Positions 34,243 through 43,067 of a stretch of 64,000 nucleotides of DNA are shown one piece after another (within the stretch, counting starts at the first letter, position 1; each line of letters opens with the position of its first letter). The notes beneath the pieces are model-generated. The model was not told where the DNA came from, did not search any database, and was given only the letters and a program-made list of their open reading frames with translations. This stretch comes from CAYNRA01 sp046296415 (GTDB taxonomy: Bacteria; Bacteroidota; Bacteroidia; Cytophagales; Spirosomataceae). The stretch lies in the NCBI GenBank assembly GCA_046296415.1, contig JBKBLN010000002.1, positions 124,001-188,000 of the forward strand. Direction: 5' to 3'. The position numbers were made by a program, and so were the translations under genes.

Positions 34243-36108
34243 TTAATATTCTCGGGTACGGGCTTTGGCTGCGTTGACAGTAGTATAACGTTGTTTCATA
34301 ACAGATTCCTTAAACTCTGGCCGGATGGTCGTTCCTTTCAGGTATTTTTCCATGATCAAACCTGCAATGGGAGCGGAAGCAACTCCACCAAATCCTCCAT
34401 TCTCTACCACGACAGCAATGGCAATTTTGGGATTTTCTTTCGGGGCAAACGCAATGAAAATGGAATGGTCATTGCCTTTGGCATTTTGGGAGGTACCCGT
34501 CTTTCCACATACCTCATATCCTTCTATTTGGGCACGTCTCCCCGTACCTTGTGCCACCACAGCAGCCATCCCCTCAATGATGGGATCAAAATGACGGGCA
34601 CTGATTCCGGTTTGATGCACCTTTTTGAGCGAATCGGGAATTTCCCCTATTTTACCAATGCCACGCACCAAATGAGGCGTTACCCAGAATCCTTTGTTGG
34701 CAATGGCGGCGGTAAAATTAGCTAATTTTAAAATATTGGTACCAAGCTCTCCCTCACCAATACTCAATGAATAAATATTGGAAAACTTCCATTGTTCCTT
34801 TCCATATACTTTATCATAGCGCTCTACGTCGGGCAGAAGACCCTTTTTCTCATTGGGTAAATCAATGCCCAATTTGATACCAAAGCCAAATTTCTCTACC
34901 ATTCGGTGCCAAATTTCCAACCCATGTCGAGCTGTTTTGAAAGGCGTTCCTTGAGGCTCATGCTCAATAATTTTTTTGAAAACATTGAAGAAATAAGGGT
35001 TAGAAGAAACCTGAATGGCATTTTTTACATTGGCCATTTCAAATCCGGGAGCCGAGTGATACCGAAAGGGAGAAGGTGCACCATGAAAACTGGAACTTGG
35101 CCGTATTTCCCCCAATTCTAGAGCAAGAGCAGCTTGAATCAACTTAAATGTAGAACCGGGTCGATAAAAAGAGTTGGTTACACGGTTGATCAACGGTTTG
35201 TCGGGATCACGGGAAAGTTGCTTGAAATTTTTCGAAAACTCACGACCCGACAAGGCATTGGGATTGTAGGTAGGGTACGAACCTAACGCTAGGATTTCAC
35301 CTGTAGAAGGCTCTATAGCCACTATCCCGCCTACTTTGCCTTGGAAGAGTGAGTCAGCTAAACTTTGGATGCCATAGTCGATGGTAGTGTATAGGTTTTT
35401 TCCAATCACGGCCGAGGTATCAAACTCTCCCACATTCTCTTTCCCGGGCACCGGTGCATAAGGACCTTTATCCTCGGACTTTGCGTTGGAAAGCCTATAT
35501 CGAATTCCACGTGTTCCACGCAGCGCTGTTTCATAAAATTTCTCCAATCCGGTTAGACCGATGTAATCCCCCTTTCGGTAGTATTTATCCTCTCCCTGGT
35601 TTTCGAAATCTTCTTTGGGAATTTCACCAATATACCCCAAGGCATTGGACAAGGTCGGCTTGGGATACGTTCTGAAAAAAGACTGCTCAAACGTAAAGCC
35701 TTTGAAATGAATCATGGCATCTGACACTTTAGCATAATCCTCCTTGGAAAGTTGACGGAGAAATACGGAAGGTCGGATTTTCGAAAAAGAAATAGCGGCA
35801 GCCATCGTGGAATCAAAATACCCTCGGGTAATTCCAAATAGGTTGCAAAACAATAGCGTATCCGACACTTGTACCTGCCGCGGGGTTACATACACATCGT
35901 ACACTTCTACATTGGCTACCAGTAACTCACCGGACCTGTCGTAAATTTGTCCTCGATTAGGAACACGTATTTCTTTTCGAATGGAATTCACCGATCCCAA
36001 TGTTTGATACTTGGCATCAATGACTTGTAAATAAAAGAGGCGAATTAGATAAACTAATCCCACCAAAAAAAAGAAAAAAAGAATGATTTGTTTTCTATTC
36101 TCTGACAT
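34243..36108 (-). CDS. mrdA: Penicillin-binding protein 2 (elongasome transpeptidase)
   Basis: A 621-residue class B PBP. One N-terminal membrane helix (ILFFFFLVGLVYLIRLFYL), a dimerisation/pedestal domain, and the transpeptidase domain with SxxK in PGSTFKLIQ, SxN in VSSNPYFF, and KTG in CGKTGTSQN. It cross-links peptidoglycan during side-wall growth, partnered with RodA. The gene starts at ATG 36108 and is coupled to rodA. The divergent neighbour is tsaE. Confidence 0.95.
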   Translation of the reverse strand: MSENRKQIILFFFFLVGLVYLIRLFYLQVIDAKYQTLGSVNSIRKEIRVPNRGQIYDRSGELLVANVEVYDVYVTPRQVQVSDTLLFCNLFGITRGYFDSTMAAAISFSKIRPSVFLRQLSKEDYAKVSDAMIHFKGFTFEQSFFRTYPKPTLSNALGYIGEIPKEDFENQGEDKYYRKGDYIGLTGLEKFYETALRGTRGIRYRLSNAKSEDKGPYAPVPGKENVGEFDTSAVIGKNLYTTIDYGIQSLADSLFQGKVGGIVAIEPSTGEILALGSYPTYNPNALSGREFSKNFKQLSRDPDKPLINRVTNSFYRPGSTFKLIQAALALELGEIRPSSSFHGAPSPFRYHSAPGFEMANVKNAIQVSSNPYFFNVFKKIIEHEPQGTPFKTARHGLEIWHRMVEKFGFGIKLGIDLPNEKKGLLPDVERYDKVYGKEQWKFSNIYSLSIGEGELGTNILKLANFTAAIANKGFWVTPHLVRGIGKIGEIPDSLKKVHQTGISARHFDPIIEGMAAVVAQGTGRRAQIEGYEVCGKTGTSQNAKGNDHSIFIAFAPKENPKIAIAVVVENGGFGGVASAPIAGLIMEKYLKGTTIRPEFKESVMKQRYTTVNAAKARTREY

Positions 36109-36270
36109 GAACCGTTCAGGTGCGTTAAAAAGGTGGAATGAGATTGAATTGATGAAACATCTAAAGAAAATTTCATTAACAAATTTCCATATTTTTCTTC
36201 ATACTTTGGGACAACTTTGAAAACAAAATTGAATATCTCAAACCACTACCTAATTTTCCTTTTTTCCTCC

Positions 36271-36278
36271 TATTTTTG
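36271..36278 (+). promoter_or_regulatory. -7 box abutting the tsaE start
   Basis: TATTTTTG fits TAnnTTTG and ends 4 bases before ATG 36283, so transcription should begin at or next to the start codon. Confidence 0.55.
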
Positions 36279-36282
36279 CAAT

Positions 36283-36726
36283 ATGAACGTGGTTAAAACG
36301 CAAACTTGGCACTATTCTTTGGGTGAATTGAAGGAAGTGGCCGACCAAGTCCAACACCAATTTGGCATGGAAAACGTATGGTTATTTCGCGGCACCTTGG
36401 GTGCTGGAAAAACTACCTTCATACAAGCGCTTGGGAAAGGAAGAGGTGTGGTTTCGGCCATTCAAAGTCCTACTTTCGCTTTGGTCAACGAATACGAAGA
36501 TTCCTCAAAAGAACCGATCTATCATTTTGATTGTTACCGAATTAATCGATTAGAAGAGGCTTTGGATATGGGGATGGAGGAATACCTTACCTCTGGATAC
36601 TCTGTTTGGATGGAATGGCCCGATCGCGTTGAAGCCTTGTGGCCACCGTCGTATATCCTTTTAACCTTTCAATTGATCGATCAAGATCATCGGCAAGTTC
36701 AAGTCGATTGGATTCAAAATGTCTAA
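36283..36726 (+). CDS. tsaE: tRNA threonylcarbamoyladenosine biosynthesis ATPase TsaE
   Basis: A 147-residue P-loop ATPase required with TsaB and TsaD for the t6A37 tRNA modification. Walker A is GTLGAGKTTF; QSPTFALVNEY, YHFDCYRI and WMEWPDR are conserved. The Met at 36283 fits the family length; an upstream frame from 36217 would place a hydrophobic stretch in front and spans the -7 box, so it is rejected. The alanine-dehydrogenase-like gene follows 3 bases later. Confidence 0.93.
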   Translation: MNVVKTQTWHYSLGELKEVADQVQHQFGMENVWLFRGTLGAGKTTFIQALGKGRGVVSAIQSPTFALVNEYEDSSKEPIYHFDCYRINRLEEALDMGMEEYLTSGYSVWMEWPDRVEALWPPSYILLTFQLIDQDHRQVQVDWIQNV

Positions 36727-36729
36727 TGT

Positions 36730-37950
36730 ATGCCTGCTCCTTTATCAGATATGCCCATGCTGGCCGAAACCGGCCTCTTGACTAAGGAACTTCCTGCCAA
36801 ACTTGGGGGGAAGGGAAGTTCGATTACCATTGGATTACCCAAAGAAGTGTCACTTCAAGAAAATAGAATCGCTTTGACCCCCGATGCCGTCGGTTTACTC
36901 ATTCATCATGGTTTTAGGGTTCGAATCGAAAAAGGGGCAGGTTTGGGAGCTCAATTTACGGACAATCAATACCTTTTGGCAGGTGGAGAAATTGTTGGAA
37001 GTCCAGAGGAGGTATTTGATTCAGAAATAATTCTTAAAATTGAACCCTTGATTGAGTCGGAGTTCAATCTACTGAAACCCGGGAAAGCTATTTTTTCGAC
37101 CCTGAACTTTCCAGCATTAACCAAATCGTACTTTGAGCGACTTTTGGAAAAACGTGTGATTGGTGTAGCCTTTGAGACCTTAGAAGATAAAGTTGGAAAT
37201 TTACCTGTGATCCGGGCCATGAGTGAAATTGCTGGTAATGCAGCTCTTTTACTTGCTGCCGAATTTCTCAGCAGTGCTCACGGAGGACGTGGTGTCCTGA
37301 TGGGAGGAGTGACCGGGGTGCCTCCTACGTCCATTGTCATTTTAGGTGCTGGAACGGTCGCTGAATATGCCACCCGTGCCGCCATAGGTTTAGGGGCCGA
37401 GGTGAAGGTTTTTGACAGCCAAATCTATCGTTTACAGCGGTTAAAATATGCGGTCGGGCAGCATGTCCATACCTCCATTTTAGATACCCAATTACTATCC
37501 CACGCCATTCAACAAGCGGATGTGGTCATTGGGGCACTTCGGGCAGAGAATGGCATCAGTCCTTGTGTGGTCACGGAAGAAATGGTCGCCTCCATGCGGC
37601 CAGGATCATTAATCATTGATGTCTCCATCGATCAGGGCGGTTGCTTTGAGACTTCAGAAATGACAACTCACCAGCACCCTACCTTTGTAAAACATGGCAT
37701 CATTCACTATGGCGTCCCCAATATCCCATCTCGGGTAGCTCATACTGCCTCTATTGCCTTGTCTAATATTTTTACCCCCATGTTGCTGAAAATGGGACGA
37801 ATGGGCTCCATTGAGGAAATGATATACAATACCCCTTGGTTCAATCAAGGTATATATTGTTACAAAGGACACATGACCCATGAAGTAATGGCCAAACGAT
37901 TCTCGTTACGGTACCGCGATATTGCGTTACTATTGGCAGCTCGACTTTAA
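36730..37950 (+). CDS. Alanine dehydrogenase / PntA-family protein (divergent active site)
   Basis: A 406-residue protein of the alanine dehydrogenase/transhydrogenase alpha family. GLPKEVSLQENRIALTP opens the catalytic domain, VILGAGTVAEYA is the NAD-binding loop, and IDVSIDQGGCFETSE and KHGIIHYGVPNIPS match the C-terminal part. In authentic alanine dehydrogenases a YLHLA segment carries the catalytic His; here the equivalent is STLNFPA, with Asn in its place, and the KVKEP segment reads LKIEPL. About 30 extra N-terminal residues are present. It may be a related oxidoreductase or inactive toward alanine. It sits in a transcript with tsaE. Confidence 0.8.
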   Translation: MPAPLSDMPMLAETGLLTKELPAKLGGKGSSITIGLPKEVSLQENRIALTPDAVGLLIHHGFRVRIEKGAGLGAQFTDNQYLLAGGEIVGSPEEVFDSEIILKIEPLIESEFNLLKPGKAIFSTLNFPALTKSYFERLLEKRVIGVAFETLEDKVGNLPVIRAMSEIAGNAALLLAAEFLSSAHGGRGVLMGGVTGVPPTSIVILGAGTVAEYATRAAIGLGAEVKVFDSQIYRLQRLKYAVGQHVHTSILDTQLLSHAIQQADVVIGALRAENGISPCVVTEEMVASMRPGSLIIDVSIDQGGCFETSEMTTHQHPTFVKHGIIHYGVPNIPSRVAHTASIALSNIFTPMLLKMGRMGSIEEMIYNTPWFNQGIYCYKGHMTHEVMAKRFSLRYRDIALLLAARL

Positions 37951-37963
37951 ATCCAAATCAAAT

Positions 37964-38368
37964 ATGATCTACAATAGCAATGAAAATTCCTTGATGGATG
38001 ATGCCAACTCGCCCGAAATCAATAAAAAATTGATGGGTTTTGTGGCCGAGGACTTCGTTAAGGTGGCAGAGTACATAAAAGAAGCCTCCTACCAAATAAG
38101 GAAACGAAAATTCTCAGACTTCCCAATTTTTACCCTTAGCCAAGAAACCGTGGAGTTCGGTCAACTTTTATTTGATAAGGCTGACTTTCAGACTCGCTAC
38201 CATTACCGAGCCTCGATGGTGGAGGAATTTATCCAACGGACCTTGATGTCGGAGGATTCAAAACCCTTATTCCTGGAAAACTACAAAAACGCAGATGAAT
38301 TTGCCTGCTTGTTTATTTGGGATGAGGGCTTTGCTGGATTTGTTTTTTTACCGTATCCCGAGGATTAA
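37964..38368 (+). CDS. Conserved hypothetical protein (small, acidic, cytoplasmic)
   Basis: A 134-residue protein from ATG 37964 (MIYNSNENS); a Met at 37994 is also possible. No signal or membrane segment. FVKVAEYIKEASYQIRKRKFSDFPIF, partly basic, leads to an alpha-rich middle and an acidic aromatic end (FIWDEGFAGFVFLPYPED). Not recognised as a named family. It starts 13 bases after the alanine-dehydrogenase-like gene and its stop overlaps the convergent next gene by 4 bases. Confidence 0.65.
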   Translation: MIYNSNENSLMDDANSPEINKKLMGFVAEDFVKVAEYIKEASYQIRKRKFSDFPIFTLSQETVEFGQLLFDKADFQTRYHYRASMVEEFIQRTLMSEDSKPLFLENYKNADEFACLFIWDEGFAGFVFLPYPED

Positions 38369-39255
38369 CGGTAACGTACCATCTCGGGCCGAACCAACTC
38401 AGGCTGAAGTAATGTCCATTCGGGCAACGATACGCCCGTGACGGCATAGACTTCTTGGCCAAAGAAAGCCTCTGCCAGTCCATGCATAAAATGTGGGCTT
38501 GTGGAAAGTCTTCCACCTACCAAAACTTGGGCTCCTGTTTTGAAATGCGCCACCTTACTCCAAGCCGCCACCTGCTGTGCGACCAAATCCAACATGAATT
38601 GATGGTAAGCTTCTGTTACCTGCTTAAATTGATTTAGTGATCTTTCGACAAAGGGGCAATCCATTAGAAAATCTGTGGAGGCTTGGGTCGGGATCACCTG
38701 AGGAAAACGTTCACGTAGGCGCCTTACCACAGCTTGTTGATAGGGCATCGAAACGATTTCTTCTGGTGCCACACCGAAATGTTGAGCTAAATGGTGAATT
38801 TGACGTTCCTGCTCATTTCCTGAAAACAGACAAGCGACATGATGGGTATTTTCCTCCCACCAGATAGGGTATTGTCCGGCTGCTTGCTGGAAGGCCGAAA
38901 TATCACGAATGCCTCCACCTAGTGCGTAGGTCCAATCATCCGTCCAAAGTAAATACGGTGCGCCCTGCCCCACCCTTTTCAGTGCTTTCCAGCCTAAATC
39001 AAAATGTGAAAATACAGTTGGTTCATTTTCCAATGGATTTCCAAGCGGGAGATGGTCTTTTTTTCGAGGGTATCGAATGCAGCCAGCCCATTGAAAATCC
39101 TCTTCGGGAAAATGCTTTTTTGCCTCAGCTAAACTTCGTTCCTCGTCATGTGCATGCCAGTCCTCTCCGGGCAGGGTAAGCTTGACTTCTTGACCATTCC
39201 GATAAAATGTGAGATAATGACCATTTTTGTGTAATGAGAGAACGAGCGACGGCAT
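38365..39255 (-). CDS. Conserved hypothetical protein, 296 residues
   Basis: A soluble protein without signal peptide. The N-terminal MPSLVLSLHKNGHYLTFYRNGQ looks like paired beta strands. GDWTYALGGG-like segments (DDWTYALGGGIRDIS) and a C-terminal AQVLVGGRLSTSPHFMHGLAEAFF recall the glycine turn and helix of actin/ASKHA ATPase folds. No family can be named with confidence. It is 2 bases downstream of recJ, so it is likely cotranscribed with it. Confidence 0.65.
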   Translation of the reverse strand: MPSLVLSLHKNGHYLTFYRNGQEVKLTLPGEDWHAHDEERSLAEAKKHFPEEDFQWAGCIRYPRKKDHLPLGNPLENEPTVFSHFDLGWKALKRVGQGAPYLLWTDDWTYALGGGIRDISAFQQAAGQYPIWWEENTHHVACLFSGNEQERQIHHLAQHFGVAPEEIVSMPYQQAVVRRLRERFPQVIPTQASTDFLMDCPFVERSLNQFKQVTEAYHQFMLDLVAQQVAAWSKVAHFKTGAQVLVGGRLSTSPHFMHGLAEAFFGQEVYAVTGVSLPEWTLLQPELVRPEMVRYR

Positions 39256-39257
39256 AA

Positions 39258-41033
39258 TTAATTAAAAGAATATTCGATTTGAGTAAGGTTCGTTAGTTGA
39301 TGAAAGTCGTCTTTCCATTTGATGTCTTTGATCATGAGTTGAAGAGAGACCTGTCCACGAAAGTTATTTTCATCGATGGTATAAGTTAAGGCAAATGATT
39401 CATTTTTCAATAATCGTTCGTAAAAATCCTCTGCCATCCCAAAACCTAGGGCCACAAATGAAGTCCCGGAGGACTCCTCCATGACCTGAAGCTTCAGATG
39501 TTTTTCCTTCAGAATTACAGGTGGATTAACCAATTTTAGATTTTGCGTCATAAAAACCGGCTGCATATTTTTAGGTCCAAACGGCCCCATTTGACGCATG
39601 ATCCTAAAGAATTTAGGTGTAATATCTGCCAAAGTCAGGGACAGATCGATCCGTACTTTGGGGACCCGATTTTCCTCCTCAAGTCGCCGTTTCACCTCTT
39701 CATCGAAGGCTTGTCTAAATCCTGGAATATTTTCAGGTAAGATGGTCATTCCGGCGGCATGGGTATGACCTCCAAATTGAATCAACCAAGAAGAGCAGGC
39801 CTCAAGCGCAGCATAGAGATCAAAACCCTCCACCGACCGAGCAGATCCAGCCGCTACATCGTGGGATTGAGTCAGGATGATGGTCGGTCTATACACTTTT
39901 TCTATGCAACGCGACGCCACAATTCCGATCACCCCTTTATGCCATTGGGGATTGTATAGCACCGTGGATTGAGCCTCGTTGGAAAGCCATGCATCCTCCT
40001 GTATCATCCGAATCGCTTCTTCCGTGATCGAGGAGTCTAGCTCACGACGTTGCATATTGTACGCCTGAATTTCTTGAGCCATAGCCCAAGCATTGTCAAA
40101 ATTTTGAGACAACAGCAATTCAACCGCCGCTTTGGCATGAAATATTCGACCGGCGGCATTGATTCTAGGCCCGAGGATAAAAACCACATTTTCGATGGTC
40201 ATGGGCTCCGTAAATCCAGCCACTTTTTTTAGGGCGGATAGGCCGATACAGGCCGACTCATTGAGTTTTTTCAGTCCATAAAAAGCCAAAATTCGATTCT
40301 CACCAATAATCGGAACGATGTCTGCCCCAATACTGACCACACATAAATCCAAAAATGGCCAAAGTTCATCGAAGGGAATAGACCGATGCATACATAAGGC
40401 TTGCATCAACTTGAATCCTACCCCATTGCCGGATAGTTCTTTGAAGGGATATGGGCAGTCCGACCGTTTAGGATCCAGAACCGCGACCGCTTTAGGGATT
40501 GTTTCCCCCGGTTCATGGTGATCGCAGATAATCATATCAAGACCGAGCGTGCGCGCATACTCTACCTCCTGAATGGCTTTTATCCCACAATCCAAGGCAA
40601 TCATAAGGGTAATCCCTTGACTCACAGCCCACTCAATCCCTTGTTTGGAAATGCCATACCCTTCTTTGTATCGATCAGGAACATAAAAATCTAGTTGGGT
40701 CGTCAGTTTAGACAAAAAACCATACACCAATGCCACCGCCGTGGTGCCATCTACATCGTAATCCCCGAAAACTACAATCTTTTCTTGCCGATCTAGGGCC
40801 AAGGAAAGGCGTTCTATGGCCTCCGGCATATCGCGCATCAAAAAGGGATCATGAAGACTTTCCAATGACGGCCTAAAGAAGTCTTTGGCATGGTCGAAAG
40901 TATGGATGCCTCGCTGCCACAATAAAATCGCAAGGCGGTCAGGTAACTGGACAGCCGACTTGAGGTGCTCAATCACATCAAAATCGTGGGTAGTTTCGGG
41001 TAAAGCTTGAAAGCTCCAATGTTTGGTATTCAT
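39258..41033 (-). CDS. recJ: Single-stranded-DNA-specific exonuclease RecJ
   Basis: A 591-residue 5'-3' ssDNA exonuclease of the DHH family. The metal-binding motifs are DYDVDGTTAVAL, DCGIKA, IICDHHEPGE (DHH), and in the DHHA1 part GHTHAAGMT. GPRINAAGRI is also conserved. It acts in mismatch repair and RecF-type recombination. Complete in length. The divergent neighbour encodes an outer-membrane protein. Confidence 0.96.
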   Translation of the reverse strand: MNTKHWSFQALPETTHDFDVIEHLKSAVQLPDRLAILLWQRGIHTFDHAKDFFRPSLESLHDPFLMRDMPEAIERLSLALDRQEKIVVFGDYDVDGTTAVALVYGFLSKLTTQLDFYVPDRYKEGYGISKQGIEWAVSQGITLMIALDCGIKAIQEVEYARTLGLDMIICDHHEPGETIPKAVAVLDPKRSDCPYPFKELSGNGVGFKLMQALCMHRSIPFDELWPFLDLCVVSIGADIVPIIGENRILAFYGLKKLNESACIGLSALKKVAGFTEPMTIENVVFILGPRINAAGRIFHAKAAVELLLSQNFDNAWAMAQEIQAYNMQRRELDSSITEEAIRMIQEDAWLSNEAQSTVLYNPQWHKGVIGIVASRCIEKVYRPTIILTQSHDVAAGSARSVEGFDLYAALEACSSWLIQFGGHTHAAGMTILPENIPGFRQAFDEEVKRRLEEENRVPKVRIDLSLTLADITPKFFRIMRQMGPFGPKNMQPVFMTQNLKLVNPPVILKEKHLKLQVMEESSGTSFVALGFGMAEDFYERLLKNESFALTYTIDENNFRGQVSLQLMIKDIKWKDDFHQLTNLTQIEYSFN

Positions 41034-41124
41034 GGACGATTAATTCTGGCCGAAAATACAAATATTTTATGGATTGCCCAACGGCCGAAACCGAATGGAA
41101 TTACGTAGATCCATAGAATCGATG

Positions 41125-41132
41125 TATCTTTG
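41125..41132 (+). promoter_or_regulatory. -7 box abutting an outer-membrane protein start
   Basis: TATCTTTG fits TAnnTTTG and ends 3 bases before ATG 41136. It predicts a leaderless mRNA. Confidence 0.55.
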
Positions 41133-41135
41133 TTC

Positions 41136-42206
41136 ATGAAACGCTTGTTCCTACTTTTCCTTTTTTTTCTTCCGCTTCACTTGACAGCTCAGCAGGATAC
41201 CAACTCGGTATTCCGGGACAAGCAAGTCATTGCCTTACCAGTTGTCTTTCGATTTCCTGAAACTCGTTGGGGGGCGGGTGTAGCCGGTACCGCCGCGTTT
41301 TCATTTGCACAGGATTCAGCCTACGCCAATCCATCTCAGATTTCATTTGGAGCTACCTTTACCCAGAACAAACAGTTATTGCTTTTTCTTCCCTTTACCC
41401 TGTTTTTAAAAAATAACCAATGGTATATTTTCAATGACTCAGGTTGGTACCGGTATAATTATTTCTTTTACGGAATTGGTGAAAATAGGGGTCCTCAAGA
41501 AGTTTTTGATGTGGATTTTCCCCGTGTTCGGTTAACAGGTGCATGGGCTATCAAACCACGGACTTACCTTGGACTCCGGGTTCATTATGAAGCTTATAAG
41601 GTAACGGGAGTCCAGCCAGGAGGTATGTTGGAGACGGGAACCATCCAAGGTAGTCGGTTTAGCCGAACTTCTGGCATTGGACCCTACCTTTTACGAGATC
41701 GACGAGATCAGGTATTTTATCCAACTCAGGGGAGTTGGCTTGAAGCCTTTTGGGTACCCTCCTCTCCGATATTTGGAGCCGATCAGCGTTTCAGTCGACT
41801 GCACTTAGATTATGCCCGATATATTCCCCTCCATTTGAAACTAACCAGCGCCACGAATGTATGGCTTCAGGCCCATTTTGGCCCCCAAGTACCCTTTAAT
41901 CAGCTTGCTTTTTTAGGGGGTCAACGAAAAATGAGGGGATTGTACGAAGGGTATTTTCGGGATCGCCATGCTTTTCTTCTCCAACAGGAATTCCGCTGGA
42001 AATTTTGGGGCCCCTTCGGCTTGGTTGGATTTGGCTCGATGGGTTGGCTAGGAGATCAGCAAGGATTTCGGTGGAATAAACCCAAGGTTAGTTATGGCAC
42101 AGGTCTTCGAATTGCCACAAAATCCAACCTCCATCTGCGGTTGGATTATGCCCTGAGTCCTTATGAAAAAGGCACTTTTTATGCCACTATTGGTGAGGCA
42201 TTTTAG
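41136..42206 (+). CDS. Omp85/D15-type outer-membrane beta-barrel protein without POTRA domains
   Basis: A 356-residue exported protein with signal peptide (LFLLFLFFLPLHLTAQ). The mature part resembles the C-terminal barrel of the bacterial surface antigen D15/Omp85 superfamily: FYPTQGSWLEAFW, YARYIPLHLKL, LGGQRKMRGLYEGYFRD, and a last strand LRLDYALSPYEKGTFYATIGEAF. At this length POTRA repeats cannot fit, unlike BamA or TamA. Probably an outer-membrane protein of the patatin/ShlB-like barrel type; substrate unknown. The frame is open 6 bases upstream through a TTG, but ATG is chosen. Confidence 0.8.
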   Translation: MKRLFLLFLFFLPLHLTAQQDTNSVFRDKQVIALPVVFRFPETRWGAGVAGTAAFSFAQDSAYANPSQISFGATFTQNKQLLLFLPFTLFLKNNQWYIFNDSGWYRYNYFFYGIGENRGPQEVFDVDFPRVRLTGAWAIKPRTYLGLRVHYEAYKVTGVQPGGMLETGTIQGSRFSRTSGIGPYLLRDRRDQVFYPTQGSWLEAFWVPSSPIFGADQRFSRLHLDYARYIPLHLKLTSATNVWLQAHFGPQVPFNQLAFLGGQRKMRGLYEGYFRDRHAFLLQQEFRWKFWGPFGLVGFGSMGWLGDQQGFRWNKPKVSYGTGLRIATKSNLHLRLDYALSPYEKGTFYATIGEAF

Positions 42207-42217
42207 GGGGGAATTAC

Positions 42218-42463
42218 TTATTCCCAAACTTTAAATCCCTCGCACAATAGTAAGGCAAAGGCGATAAAGCTGATTCCAAGGAACACCGAAAAAAACTTTT
42301 GTGCTAGGGTTGACGATGTCCGTAAACTCCAAAAGCTTAGTCCTGACCCAACGAGCCCCACCCCCCAAATAAAAATACCTTTGGCTGCAAATGGAATATG
42401 AAAGGTTACAAATACCAGAAGGATTGCACACAGAAAAAGATAAAATGAGGGATTACGCAACAT
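42218..42463 (-). CDS. Small membrane protein coupled to lspA
   Basis: An 81-residue protein with three hydrophobic segments (FYLFLCAILLVFVTFHI, GIFIWGVGLVGSGLSFW, FFSVFLGISFIAFALLLCEG). ATG 42463 overlaps the lspA end by 11 bases; an ATG at 42484 would lengthen the overlap. No family recognised. The position suggests cotranscription with the lipoprotein signal peptidase gene. Confidence 0.65.
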   Translation of the reverse strand: MLRNPSFYLFLCAILLVFVTFHIPFAAKGIFIWGVGLVGSGLSFWSLRTSSTLAQKFFSVFLGISFIAFALLLCEGFKVWE

Positions 42464-43067
42464 GATCGTGGGAGTTGGTTTCATCAGGAGTGGTTTCAGA
42501 AAAGAAAGATTTTTGCCATATCATGATCGCTACGACACCGCAGAATATACAAGCATCAGCAAAATTAAAAATAGGGGTTGAATTGTACGTTCCTCCCAAA
42601 AAAGGAACCCAATCTGGCCAGAAGCCGTCCAGGCCAATGACATAAAACATATCAATTACCTGACCATAAAACCAAGGAAAGGGAGCGTCAAAAGGAGCAT
42701 TGTCCAACAGAACCCCATAAAAGATGGAATCGATTAAATTGCCTATGGCTCCAGCTAAAATGGCAGCTACAGAGTAAATGAGACCTGGGTTGGACTTAAG
42801 TCGATGCAAATACACAATATACCAACTGATCCCAAACATAGCCACTAAGCGAAACAGGGTGAGTGCCAATTTTCCATATTCTCCCCCTAATTCCATGCCA
42901 AAAGCCATACCTCGATTCAGCACATAATGCAATTTAAAGAAACCGGGTACGAGATCTATTTCTCCAAAATGGGTAGGGAGAACACTAAAATGCATCCAAA
43001 GTTTAATGGATTGATCTATCAGGATCAGAATGAAGGCGACTATAAAATAGATTCCAGGTTGTTTCAT
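42453..43067 (-). CDS. lspA: Lipoprotein signal peptidase (signal peptidase II)
   Basis: A 204-residue inner-membrane aspartic protease that cleaves lipoprotein signal peptides before the lipidated Cys. Four helices are visible, with the catalytic Asp residues in GNLIDSIFYG and FNFADACI, and N in YVLNRGMAFG. It is longer than the E. coli enzyme (164), because of an insertion between the two Asp motifs, as usual in Bacteroidota. Its start overlaps the proline dehydrogenase stop by 4 bases. Confidence 0.94.
   Translation of the reverse strand: MKQPGIYFIVAFILILIDQSIKLWMHFSVLPTHFGEIDLVPGFFKLHYVLNRGMAFGMELGGEYGKLALTLFRLVAMFGISWYIVYLHRLKSNPGLIYSVAAILAGAIGNLIDSIFYGVLLDNAPFDAPFPWFYGQVIDMFYVIGLDGFWPDWVPFLGGTYNSTPIFNFADACIFCGVVAIMIWQKSFFSETTPDETNSHDHVA

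Noticed and set aside
36217..36282. Upstream start for tsaE with a hydrophobic N-terminal extension
   Set aside because: TsaE is cytoplasmic and the family begins near the Met at 36283; the extension overlaps a -7 box.
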